Shown: positions 32,133 through 43,892 of the stretch, one piece after another
Layout of the letters: each line of letters starts with the position of its first letter
Numbering within the stretch: position 1 is the stretch's first letter
Assembly: GCF_902167145.1 (NCBI RefSeq)
Contig: NC_050098.1
Span: 136,412,207 to 136,476,206, forward strand
Direction: 5' to 3'
Origin: Zea mays
Taxonomy: Eukaryota; Streptophyta; Magnoliopsida; Poales; Poaceae
DNA length: 64,000 nt
Translations under genes and position numbers: made by a program
The notes under the pieces: generated by a model
Told to the model about the DNA's origin: nothing
Databases searched by the model: none
Seen by the model: the letters and a program-made list of their open reading frames with translations, nothing else

Positions 32133-32565
32133 TTAACTATGAACTTGTAAAACTTTAATACTTTTTTCTCCGAAGCAGGTTTCAAGATGGAGCTTCGTTC
32201 AAATCTGACAAACAAGCTTCGGCGATGGTTAAAAATTTTGGCAGCAAAACAGCACAAATAGCAGTAAATGCTGTGGTAACTTCACACCTACTCGTCTGTT
32301 TATATAGTGCCGCAGGTAAGAAGGCGAAGCGCCAGGAGTTTTACACCAGGCGGACACCCGCTCGCACTCGCTGTACGGTGGACCGCAGTGACCGAACAGT
32401 AACTCGGCAAGGTGGGGCCGCTGTGCGCAGGGAAATCGAATCGTTTCTCGACAACGAGCTCAGGGAAGGTGTTTTTTGAGACCTTCGGCGCTCCGAAGCT
32501 TAAGAAACTTTTTTCACGGATCAAGCTCGTTACGAAAAACGATCTAGCACCGCGAAAGGGGCTAC
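32133..32565 (-). promoter_or_regulatory. Upstream region of the G2 antisense gene and G2 polypurine tract
   Basis: This stretch between the antisense ATG and the 3' LTR must hold the leader of the antisense gene; its promoter may lie here or in the LTR. The plus strand ends gcgaaaggggctac just before the LTR, the polypurine tract. G3 has the same ...aggggGctac form at its LTR edge. Confidence 0.55.
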
Positions 32566-33150
32566 TGTTGGGTCTATGCTTCATCGCCGAAGGTCTTATA
32601 GAAAGAAGTGATCCTCGGACGAAGCTGTTTATACAAGATAGCCGAAGGCTCCTCTTCGTAAAGCTTCGGCATTGCAAACCGACTTAAAGATAGAATGACC
32701 TTTTAGCCCATAAAGGTCTGAGTCAATGTTGTAAGTTTTTATAAGGGGCATACTTGTAATTCCTCACAGGCTGCGTCCTGTGCCTATAAATAGTGAACAG
32801 TATTCCGTTACTGTTCACAGATTCTGGTATTTGCAATCGCATCTCTCGGAATACAACCTTTGTCAAGGCATAGGTATTATTGGTATTTAATGATTCAATA
32901 TGTTAAATAAATATGATTTGATGTATCTGTGAGACATTTATCCATCTTATATCTTTTATTTTGTATTATCTTACAATGTTTATTGGAAGTTTATTACGAA
33001 GGTTCAACTTCGTAATAAGACTCTTATCAACCTTCGTCCAAGACCCATTATCCTCAAAGGAATAATGCTTCACGGACGAAGGATAATATCATTTAACATT
33101 TTATGTTGCCTTGTTCTTAATTCATAGCATTTGAGAACAAGTCCCCAACA
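32566..33150 (+). repeat. G2 3' LTR
   Basis: 585 bases, apparently identical to the 5' LTR, followed by the ctagc duplication at 33151-33155. Confidence 0.95.
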
Positions 33151-33155
33151 CTAGC

Positions 33156-33919
33156 TTAAATTACGGTAAACCTCATTCTTTCACATGTGTGAATCTAGAT
33201 AATATATTGTCATGTGCTAACCCCGGTTGTTCCAAGGAAAGCCAATCATCGATTGAGAAAAAGCATGTAGGGAAGATTAATAGGAACAAGAAAGCCAAAC
33301 AACTGAGGAGAAGACGCCTTGCTCAACCTCCTTAAGATATCCACGGACACATGGTGAAGAAGCTTGAGAAGGGAGAAACCGTAGCACGCGTCAACCTCCA
33401 CAAGAAGCGAGTTCCTAAGGCAATGAGAGAAGCAAACAACAAGAACAAGGAAAAAGGTGAAAAATCAAGTATCAATGTTGTTTGCACTAATGACCTTTCT
33501 ATGTCCTCCAAGAGCAAAAAGAGGAGAGAAAAAAGAGATGTTTCAAATGCAAGGAGTTGGGTCACTTTATTGCTTCATGCCCACACATGGACACTGAGGA
33601 TGAAGGGAGGAGGTGCTCCACATACAACAAGAAGAATCATGTGATCATGTCATATCCTCTCATCAAGAATCAAGGACGTGCATCCCCCACGATTGCTCTC
33701 ACCAAGACAAAGAATGAACAGCAAGCGTCATATCAGGCTAAGCGACGCTTCTACTACAAGTGTGGTGAGCAAGGTCGTCTACACAAGGTTTGTACTATGG
33801 GTAAAATTTCTAAGCCAATAAATTCATTCCATTCTTATTCGCATAGGAGACCCAAATATTACACTTGTGCCAGATCCATGATTGGTTCACCTAGACATAG
33901 ACCTAGCACTTTTTGCTAA
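33156..33919 (+). pseudogene. P gag, 3' part, decayed, with two zinc knuckles
   Basis: Continues the P gag after G2. LNYGKPHSFTCVNLDNIL is followed by a Lys-rich stretch and stops near 33333. A first CCHC knuckle spans two frames near 33547-33590 (CKELGHFIASC), and a second, CGEQGRLHKVC, is near 33763-33795 with His replaced by Arg at one position. The frame ends at 33919 and no protease or integrase follows. Confidence 0.7.
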
Positions 33920-34669
33920 TTTGTACGGGCCCATCTCTAGATGGGTACCAAAATGTGCCAACTAGATCATGTAGGTTCTCGGAGATCAACTAGAGACCTT
34001 TGAATTGCTTAAGATGACAAATTCCGACATTATACTTAAGCTATGAATTTCTTTGTTTATCCATTGACCCAAGGTTGAATTGTTGTGCATTACTAATCTC
34101 ATATTCATCTCGAGTTAAATTGAGCTATAGGAGTAAATGACTCAATGATGAATCAAGAAAAGAACCTACAACGTGGAAGGACCGTAACTCTGTGTCTTAA
34201 GTGCATTATATTCAATTGGTATTCTCCTTGTGCTTTGAGTAGTTGCAAAGGAAATTCTTGATGATCTTGAGTTGTTATATGTTTCTTTGCTTGTCCTTGG
34301 AGCCTGTATGAATATGAGGTTGTTCATGCTATCTATAAAGTCATTCAAATGGTATTCTAGCAATCCATTTCTGTCAGTTGGATAATCATGCTTGTTTTAG
34401 TCATGGCTGTGTGCTTTTAGATTTAACCCTTGATCTATCAATTGGTATCTTTTCAAGTGGTTTATCTATCTGCCATGTCTTGCTTTCTTATGTTGATATA
34501 TGACTAAATCTATGTTGTATTGAATAAATCATGTTATCCTACTTTTGGTAATTATGCATTTCTGACCTATGTGCAAGCATGATATTAATGTCTAGTTCAT
34601 ATTTATGTGATTTATTTTCTTGGTAATCTATGGTTACCAAAACAAGAAATCATTACTTGTGTTTCTAAT
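33920..34669 (+). other. P interior, non-coding
   Basis: AT-rich with no supported frame. It aligns with M 20692-20000 in reverse complement. B is inserted at 34670 with the duplication ctaat (34665-34669 and 55669-55673). Confidence 0.6.
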
Positions 34670-36141
34670 TGTAAGTGCAATCAACCCTAATTAAAGGTTT
34701 TGGTGATTAATGACAAAACAAATTGAGATTCTAACAAGTTTGCTCCTAGCATGTACACAGTAATTCTACAGACAGGAGAAGCACAGATCTTACGAGCATA
34801 AAAGTAGAAAGCACAGCGGATTTAAAATTCCACATCAAATGGCGTGCTCCAAGTGCTTAGAAACAACGGCGATGCTAAATTTATAATTCTTGAGTCATAG
34901 AAATCGCCGTGCAATTAAGAGGAATCCGCGACGGTTAAGTAAGTTGTGCAATGAGCCAAGTTTAAAATCATTTGAAAACATCTTGGAGAACATTTTTCTA
35001 GATCATGAATGCCCTTGAGAAAAACAAATTTTACTTCCCACAAAGACTCCACTTTTGTTCTCTTCAAAATACTCAAAATTTGGTTTCAGCCCTGAAAACT
35101 GGTTCAACCGGTCCTAAAACCGGTTCAACCGGTTTTGGGACTGTTCACCTGCCATCTCTGCTCTGACCTGTCTGACAGTCTGAGCTGTAAGTAAAGTCGC
35201 TGCAGATATTTTTTGAAAACCGGTTGAGCCGAAATTTTTCCTTACTCATCCGGTTTTGAAACCGGTTGAGTCTCCGGCTGAGTAGCTCAGTGGACCGGGA
35301 TCCCCCTGGTAGAAACCGGTTCAACCGGTCTGAAAACCGGTTCAACCGGTTTTTACTTCTTTTCTCCCAACGGCTGCCAGCTTTTGGGGGATCCTTTATA
35401 TACCCCCTCACACTCTCTCTCTCATTTACTTCTGCCTCTCCCACGAATTCTTGGCTGACCGCATTCATTTCACCTTTCATACCTGCAATCGCATCTCCTT
35501 CAATCATTTGAAGGACCCTTGGTGTGAGGTGAACTCGATCGAACACGCTGTCAATTTCATCTCGATTCTCCCATTCTCTTTGTTCTTGAGCTCGTTGCAA
35601 ACTTAACCTTGTGCGGATTTGTTACTCTTGGAACCTCGTGTTCCTTGACGGTTAGAGGTTGCTTGGGAATCTCCAAATTTGTGGACGGCCCCAAGAAGTT
35701 TGTATCACCCGCTCTTTGACCTGATTTGAGAAGAGATTGCCTTGACCTTTGTGGTCGGCTTGTGGAGGATTAGGGTTGGAAAAGACCCGGCCCTTTGTGG
35801 GTTCCTCAACGAGGAGTAGGACACCTTTGTGGTGGTTGCCGAACCTCGGGTTATATTGCGTGTTGTTGTGTGTTCTTGTCAAGCGCTTTAAATTCATTGG
35901 TTGGCACATATTATTCACTCGAGTAGATTTTGTGTAGAGCAAGTCTTTAGCTATATTCTTCACTACTTCGTATTTGTTTAACAGATTATCTAATTTAAGT
36001 TGAGCAGGTTCAAACTTGTTCAGTTGTAATTAAAATCGACTGAACCGGTTTGCACCAGTGCAACTTTAATTTAACCTATCTCAAAGTTTTTAGTGAAAAT
36101 TTTCATGTGTAGCCTATTCACCCCCCTCTAGGCTACTTTCA
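34670..36141 (+). repeat. B 5' LTR
   Basis: 1472 bases from tgtaagtgc to ctactttca. Two clusters of AACCGGTTCAACCGGT-type repeats (35102-35135 and 35214-35352) precede a TATA box (tttatatac at 35396-35404). Confidence 0.92.
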
Positions 36142-36156
36142 ATTGGTATCAAAGCT
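36142..36156 (+). promoter_or_regulatory. B primer-binding site
   Basis: attggtatcaaagct, the initiator tRNA-Met site with one change. Confidence 0.8.
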
Positions 36157-38626
36157 TTGTACCTCATTTTACGCTTAACCGCGTGAGGAAACGATCATGT
36201 CTACACAACGGGACCATGTGGAACCTCTCCTCGAGGAAATCCCCATCACATCTTCCGGTGAGGAAGTGGACCCCAAGGTCCTCGACCTCGCCATGAAGAT
36301 TGCCGAGAGAATGTTCCTCAAAATGAAAGAGGAAGATGCTAAGAAAAAGGCCGAAGAAGAAGAGTCAAGAAGAAAGGCCGAAGAAGATAAAGGTAAGGGA
36401 ACATTTGATTACAATGACGATCTAGTGGATCTTTTGGTGTCTAAGGTATTGAGCAAGGTAAGTCTCAACACCGAAGGATCATCTACCAAAAGCAAAGGTA
36501 ACGAATTTAGCAAAGTTCAATTCGATTACTCTAGAAATTATATTCCCAACTTCTCTTCCGCCCCACTTGGAAAGTTACCAACTCTTAGTGAGTTGAACTA
36601 TGACGAGTGGGCCGACAAGATGAAGTCGCATTTAATCGGTGTGCATCCTAGTCTTTGGGAGATTGTTAATGTAGGTATGTATAAGCCCGCCCAAGGAGAA
36701 GAGATGACTCCGGAAATGATGCAAGAGGTTCATCGCAATGCTCAAGCAGTAAGCATAATTAAAGGAAGTCTTTGTCCGGAAGAATACCGGAAAGTTCAAG
36801 GAAGAGAAGATGCCCGTGACATTTGGAATATTCTTAAAATGTCACATGAAGGAGATCCCAAAGCTAAGAGACATAGAGTTGAAGCTTTGGAAAGTGAGCT
36901 TGCAAGATATGATTGGACAAAGGGTGAGTCGTTTCAATCACTCTTTGATCGGTTGATGGTGTTGGTCAACAAAATAAGAGTACTTGGGAGTGAAGATTGG
37001 AGTGACTCCAAGATCACAAGATTATTCATGAGAGCTTATAAAGAAAAGGATAAGAGTCTTGCAAGGATGATAAGGGATCGTGATGACTATGAGGATATGA
37101 CGCCTCATCAATTATTTGCAAAAATTCAACAACACGAGTCCGAAGAAGCCCCCATCAAGACAAGAGACTCTCATGCCTTGATCACAAATGAACAAGACAA
37201 CCCCAAGAAGAACAAAGACCACAAAGCAAAGAAAGTGGTCGAGACCTCAAGTGATGAAGATAGCTCAAGTGATGAAGACATAGTTATGTTCATCAAAACA
37301 TTCAAGAAATTTGTAAGGAAGAATGACAAGTTCCAAAGGAAAGGAAAGAAGAGGGCATGCTATGAATGTGGCCAAACCGGTCATTTCATAGCGGATTGTC
37401 CTAACAAGAAGGAACAAGAAGCCAAGAAGGAATACAAGAAGGACAAGTTTAAAAAGGGAGGCAAGACCAAGGGATACTTCAAGAAGAAGAAATATGGTCA
37501 AGCCCATATTGGTGAAGAATGGAACTCCGATGAAGAGAGTTCTAGCTCCGAGGAAGAGGAAGTGGTGGCAAATGTGGCCATCCAATCTACATCAAGCACG
37601 CAACTCTTCACCAACCTACAAGACGACTCCTACACTCCAACTTGCCTCATGGCAAAGGGAGATAAGGTAAGCTTATTTAGTAATGATTTTCCAAATGATG
37701 ATGATGATGAACAAATTGCCATGAAAAATAAAATGATTAAAGAATTTGGCTTGAATGGGTACAATGTTATCACCAAATTAATGGAGAAGCTAGATAAAAG
37801 AAAAGCAACTCTTGATGCTCAAGAATACTTGCTTATCCTTGAAAAGGAAAGAAACCTAGAGCTTCAAGAGTTGGTTCACAATAAAGATGAAATGCTAGAT
37901 GTCTTGACTAAGGAAGTCTCTTTAGTCAAGATAACTATAGAGAATAAAGATAAAGAAGTAATTAATATGAAAACCTCTATAGCTAATCTTGCAAATGAAA
38001 AGAATGCACTTGAAACAAGCATGTTAAGCTTGAATGTTCAAAATCAAGAACTTCAAGTGCAACTTGAAAATTGCAAGAACATCAATGCCTCATCTTTAGT
38101 AATTGAATCTAAGTCTATCTCCTCAAATGATAATTCTTGCAAACATTGTGCCAAATATCATGCTTCTTGTTGTCTAACTAACCATGCAAGGAAGAATAGC
38201 CCACAGGTGAAGGTCAAAGGAATTTTGAAAAGATGCTCTAGCAATGATGGGTTAAAGAAAGTTGAACCCAAGTACAAGTCCCTAAAGCCCAACAATGGAA
38301 GAAGGGGGCTTGGGTTCAACTCATCCAAGGAAAACCCTAGCACAGTGCATAAGGGGTGGAGATCCCCCAAGTTCATAGAGGGAACCACCCTATATGATGC
38401 CTTGGGGAGGATTCACTCCTCAAATGACAAGTCACCTCAAGTAAAGGTAAACTTGAGTTCCACAAAGAGTAAGATGAAGGAAGTGGGATCCTCAAGTGGA
38501 CAACAATTTAATGCTCCCATTTCTCATTCTTATCTTTGTGATTATATGTTGACTTGGGATTTAGGGAAATTGGTTGTCAAATATGTGGGTGCCTACACTA
38601 AAAGAAAAGTCATGAAAAGAAGTGTG

Positions 38627-39895
38627 TGAGAGCACCTAGAGGGGGGGTGAATAGGTGATCCTGTAAAACTTAAACTTATAGCTACAAAAAAAACTTGGTT
38701 AATCGTTAGCACAATAATCGCCAAGTGGCTAGAGAGGAACCAAAACACAATAACCATAAGAAATCAATCACAGAGATGACACGGTGGTTATCCCGTGGTT
38801 CGGCCAAGTACAAAACTTGCCTACTCCACGTTGTGGCGTCCCAACGGACGAGGGTTGCAATCAACCCCTCTCAAGCGGTCCAAAGACCCACTTGAATACC
38901 ACGGTGTTTTGCTTGCTTTTTCTCAATCCCGTTTGCGAGGAATCTCCACAACTTGGAGCCTCTCGCCCTTACAGTTGAAGTTCACAAAGAAACACAGAGC
39001 AAGGGGGGAATGAGCAACGCACACAAGACTTCAAAAGATCAGAGCAACAACATGCACACAAGTAGCAACAAGAGCTCGCAACACAACTCAAAGAGTTCAC
39101 AACTCCACAAGAGCTCTATATGCTATCACAATGAAACGAATGCGCGAGATCGATGTCTTGGTGCTTAGGAATGTTGTAGGAATGCTTGGTTTTATCCTCC
39201 ATGCGCCTAGGGGTCCCTTTTATAGCCCCAAGGCAGCTAGGAGCCGTTGAGAACAAATCTGGAAGGCCATCCTTGCCTTCTGTCGTCGGGCGCACCGGAC
39301 AGTCCGGTGCACACCGGACACTGTCCGGTGCCCGATTTCTTTCCTTAAACGGCGCAGCCGACCGTTGCAGATCTGGGAGCCGTTGGCGCACCGGACATGT
39401 CCGGTGCACACCGGACAGTCCGGTGCCCCCTTTCGACCGTTGGCCCGGCCACGTGTCACGCGCAGATTCCGTGGCCGACCGTTGGCCCGACCGACCGTTG
39501 GCTCACCGGACAGTCCGGTGCACACCGGACAGTCCGGTGAATTTTAGTCGTACGCCGTCGGCGAATTCCCGAGAGCGGCTACTTCGCGCCGAGTCAGTCT
39601 GGCGCACCGGACACTGTCCGGTGCACCACCGGACAGTCCGGTGTGCCAGACCAAGCTGAGTCTTGGCTGTACACAGCCAAGTCTTTGCACCTTTCTTCTT
39701 TTCTTCTACTTTCTGTTTCTAACACTTAGACAAGTATATTAGTACACAAAACCAATGTACTAAGGCTTAGAAACATACCTTTACTCATGATTTGCACTTT
39801 GTTCATCCATGGGCATAAATCCACATTTAAGCACTTGTGTTTGCACTCAATCACCAAAATACTTAGAAATGGCCCAAAGGCACATTTCCCTTTCA
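38627..39895 (-). repeat. C 3' LTR (left in window)
   Basis: Contains paired palindromes of the form CACCGGACAGTCCGGTG between about 39290 and 39650, and a TATA box on the minus strand (gctataaaagg near 39227-39217). Confidence 0.93.
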
Positions 39896-40675
39896 ATCTC
39901 CCCCTTTTTGGTGATTTATGCCAACACAACATAAAGCAACTAGAACAAGTGCAATATTACTTCAAATAGAACTCAAATTTATTTTGATTCATTTTCGGCA
40001 TATATGGATCATCCTTTGCCACCACTTGGTTTGTTTTTGCAAATCAAACTCAAATCTCTATCTCTAAGTCAAACACACATGTTGAAGCATAAAGAGAGTC
40101 ATTCCAAAAGAGATTGATCGAAGATTTCAAAAACTCCCCCTTTTTTCTCATAATTACTACTTCTCCCCACAAGAAGCCAACTTTTGACAAAAGAGACAAT
40201 GCAAGAGTTTTGACAAAACAAAAATCTCTATTTCACTATTTTCAAAATTTCTCAAGTGGTAGCTGATCCATTTATTGCTTTTGGCCTTTATTTTCTCCCC
40301 CTTTGGCATCAAACACCAAAACGGGATCAATCTTGGCCCTATAACCCCATTGCCTCACCAAAATCTTCAATTAAGAGCAAATGGCAATAAGAGTTCATGA
40401 GATGAACTTGGAATAAGTTACCCTCTCATCGGAGTGCAGTGGAAGTCTTTCATGGTCCAAGTCCACCTTTTCCCTTTTAATTCTCCTTCGAGACTAAATC
40501 AAGCAAACTCAAGCATATGGTTAGTCTCAAAGGGTCAAGTTGTAACACATCTCCCCCTAAACAGGTGCATCACTTTGCAATGGACTTGTGAGGTCCAGGG
40601 AGTGTTTGTACAACTTGAGCACCATAATAAGCAACAAAATGCGGAATGAACATGATCAAAGGCATAACCATATGT
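39896..40675 (-). other. C 3' non-coding segment with multiple polypurine tracts
   Basis: On the minus strand the LTR-adjacent tract is ccaaaaagggggagat (39911-39896). Further copies lie near 40146-40134, 40306-40293 and 40560-40547. Repeated polypurine tracts are a described Sirevirus trait. Confidence 0.7.
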
Positions 40676-43600
40676 ATGCTACAATTCAATCCAAGTTCCG
40701 CGAATCTAAGACATTTAGCTCACTACGCAGCCTGCAAAAGGTCTTCTCATCTAGAGGCTTGGTAAAGATATCGGCTAGCTGGTTCTCGGTGCTAACATGA
40801 AACACTTCGATATCCCCCTTTTGCTGGTGGTCTCTCAAAAAGTGATGCCGGATGTCTATGTGCGGCTGTGCTCAACAGGATTTTCCGCCATGCGGATAGC
40901 ACTCTCATTATCACATAGGAGTGGGACTTTGCTCAGATTGTAGCCAAAGTCCCTGAGGGTTTGCCTCATCCAAAGTAGTTGCGCGCAACACTGTCCTGCG
41001 GCAACATACTCGGCCTCAGCGGTGGATAGGGCAACGGAGGTTTGTTTCTTAGAGTTCCATGACACCAGGGACCTTCCTAAGAATTGGCACGTCCCCGATG
41101 TACTCTTCCTATCGACCTTACATCCAGCATAGTCGGAGTCTGAATATCCAATCAAGTCACAGGTAGACCCCTTTGGATACCAGAGCCCGAAGCAAGGCGT
41201 AGCAACTAAATATCTAAGAATTCGCTTCACCGCCACTAGGTGACACTCCTTAGGATCGGATTGAAATCTAGCACACATGCATACGCTAAGCATAATATCC
41301 GGTCTACTAGCACATAAATAAAGTAAAGACCCTATAATTGACCGGTATGCTTTTTGATCAACGGACTTACCTCCTTTGTTGAGGTCGGTGTGTCCGTCGG
41401 TTCCCATCGGAGTCTTTGCGGGCTTGGCGTCCTTCATCCCAAACCGCTTTAGCAGATCTTGCGTGTACTTCGTTTGGGAGATGAAGGTGCCGTCCTTGAG
41501 TTGCTTCACTTGGAACCCAAGGAAGTAGTTCAACTCTCCCATCATTGACATTTCGAATTTCTGTGTCATCACCCTGCTAAACTCTTCACAAGACTTTTTA
41601 TTAGTAGAACCAAATATTATGTCATCGACATAAATTTGGCACACAAACAAATCACCATTACATGTCTTAGTGAAAAGAGTTGGATCGGCTTTCCCAACCT
41701 TGAAAGCATTAGCAATTAAGAAATCTCTAAGGCATTCATACCATGCTCTTGGGGCTTGCTTAAGTCCATAGAGCGCCTTAGAGAGCTTACACACGTGGTC
41801 GGGGTACCGTTCATCCTCGAAGCCAGGGGGTTGCTCTACGTACACCTCCTCCTTTATCGGCCCGTTGAGGAAAGCGCTCTTCACATCCATTTGGAACAAC
41901 CTGAAAGAATGGTGAGCGGCATATGCTAGCAAGATACGAATTGATTCTAGCCTAGCCACAGGAGCAAACGTCTCCTCAAAGTCCAAACCTGCGACTTGGG
42001 CATAACCTTTTGCCACAAGTCGAGCCTTGTTCCTTGTCACCACTCCGTGCTCGTCTTGTTTGTTGCGGAACACCCACTTGGTTCCCACAACATTTTGCTT
42101 AGGACGAGGCACCAGCGTCCAAACTTCATTCCTCTTGAAATTGTTGAGCTCCTCTTGCATGGCCAACACCCAGTCCGGATCTAGCAAGGCCTCTTCTACT
42201 CTGAAAGGATCAATAGAAGAGACAAAGGAGTAATGTTCACAAAAATTAACTAATCGAGACCGAGTAGTTACTCCCTTGCTAATGTCACCCAGAATTTGGT
42301 CGACGGGATGATCCCTTTGAATCATCGCTCGAACTTGGGTTGGAGGTGCCGGTTCCGCTTCTTCCTCCATCACATGATCATCTTGTGCTCCCCCTTGATC
42401 ACACGCCTCCTGTTGATGAACCTGTTTATCGTCTTGAGTTGGGGGATTCATCATAGTTGAGGAAGAAGGTTGATCTCGTTCATCTTGTTCCTGTGGCCGC
42501 ACTTCTCCAATCGCCATGGTTCGTATAGCGGCCGTCGGAACATCTTCTTCATCTACATCATCACAATCAACAACTTGCTCTCTTGGAGAGCCATTAGTCT
42601 CATCAAATACAACGTCGCTAGAGACTTCAACCAAACCCGATGATTTGTTGAAGACTCTATACGCCTTTGTATTTGAGTCATAACCTAACAAAAACCCTTC
42701 TACAGCTTTGGGAGCAAACTTAGAATTTCTACCCTTCTTCACTAGAATGTAGCACTTGCTCCCAAATACACGAAAGTAGGATACATTGGGTTTGTTACCG
42801 GTTAGTAGCTCATACGACGTCTTCTTGAGGAGGCGATGAAGGTAGACCCTGTTGATGGTGTGGCAAGTCGTGTTCACGGCTTCCGTCCAAAAGCACTCGG
42901 GGGTCTTGAACTCTCCTAGCATCGTCCTCGCCATATCGATGAGCGTCCTGTTCTTCCTCTCTACCACACCATTTTGCTGTGGTGTGTAGGGAGCGGAGAA
43001 CTCGTGCTTGATCCCTTCCTCTTCAAGGAACTCCTCCACTTGAAGGTTCTTGAACTCGCGCCCGTTGTCGCTCCTTATCTTCTTCACCTTGAGCTCAAAC
43101 TCATTTTGAGCTCTCCTGAGGAAGCGCTTGAGGGTCCCTTGGGTTTCAGACTTATCCTGCAAAAAGAACACCCAAGTGAAGCGGGAAAAGTCATCAACAA
43201 TAACTAGACCATACTTACTTCCTCCTATGCTCAGATAGGCGACGGGTCCGAAGAGGTCCATGTGCAGCAGCTCCAGCGGTCTTGAGGTGGTCATCACATT
43301 CTTGCTGTGATGTGCTCCTCCCACTTGTTTACCTGCTTGACAAGCTGCACAAGGTCTATCTTTTTCGAATTGTACGTTAGTTAAACCTATCACGTGTTCT
43401 CCCTTTAGAAGCTTGTGAAGGTTCTTCATCCCCACATGTGCTAAGCGGTGATGCCACAGCCAGCCCATGCTAGTCTTAGCTATTAAGCATGCATCTAGAC
43501 CGGCTTCTTCTTTTGCAAAATCAACTAAATAAAGTTTGCCGTCTAATACACCCTTAAAAGCTAGTGAACCATCACTTCTTCTAAAGACAGACACATCTAC

Positions 43601-43885
43601 ATTTGTAAATAGACAGTTATACCCCATGTTGCATAATTGACTAACAGATAGCAAATTATATCCAAGAGACTCTACTAAAAACACATTAGAGATAGAGTGC
43701 TCATTAGAAATTGCAATTTTGCCTAACCCTTTTACCTTGCCTTGATTCCCATCACCGAATATAATTGAATCTTGGGAATCCTTATTCTTGACGTAGGAGG
43801 TGAACATCTTCTTCTCCCCCGTCATATGGTTTGTGCATCCGCTATCAATAATCCAGCTTGAACCCCCGGATGCATAAACCTGCAA
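40676..43885 (-). pseudogene. pol: C pol (protease, integrase, RT, RNase H), frameshifted near its end
   Basis: The frame from 43885 (codon TTG, not ATG) runs to 40856. Protease DSGCTNHM is followed by the GAG-pre-integrase region ([16 protein letters not shown]). Integrase has a zinc motif and the full triad: [16 protein letters not shown] and VVERKN. RT contains [11 protein letters not shown] and [11 protein letters not shown]. The RNase H has [10 protein letters not shown] and LSTAEAEY. Compared with B and D, seven bases are missing at about 40860, between short gtgc repeats, so the last 60 or so codons ([12 protein letters not shown]... TKPLDE) are out of frame. They can still be traced to about 40676. 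Loss of this tail probably weakens RNase H. Confidence 0.9.
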
Positions 43886-43892
43886 GGCAAAT

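Larger units (their letters stand above)
23770..33150 (+). mobile_element. G2: very young gag-less Tat-lineage gypsy element with antisense gene
   Basis: LTRs at 23770-24354 and 32566-33150 are both 585 bases, and reading them side by side I found no difference. The target duplication is ctagc (23765-23769 and 33151-33155), inside the P gag. Layout: LTR, primer site, protease-RT-RNase H-archaeal RNase H-integrase in one frame, a non-coding stretch with an 80-bp tandem repeat, a minus-strand gene, polypurine tract, LTR. The gag that should lie between the primer site and protease is missing: only about 90 residues separate the ATG from the protease Asp. The hexamer CCGAAG/CTTCGG is very frequent throughout. 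Confidence 0.93.

Noticed and set aside
32225..32687. Plus-strand frames at the edge of the G2 3' LTR
   Set aside because: They run across the LTR boundary and resemble nothing; probably leader sequence of the antisense gene on the other strand.
35145..35600. 151-codon minus-strand frame in the B LTR (also 54668-55123)
   Set aside because: A frame through the AACCGGTT repeats giving LNRF-type peptide repeats; it is antisense to the LTR promoter, present in both LTRs, and without family resemblance.
39290..39650. Array of short palindromic repeats, CRISPR-like at first sight
   Set aside because: Repeat length and spacing vary, spacers are themselves repeats, no cas genes are present, and the array lies inside an LTR of a plant retrotransposon.
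39186..39659. Open frames of 60-157 codons in the C and D LTRs (also 46890-47347 and 59934-60414)
   Set aside because: They exist because the CACCGGACAGTCCGGTG palindromes lack stop codons in several frames; they are shared by both LTRs and resemble no protein.
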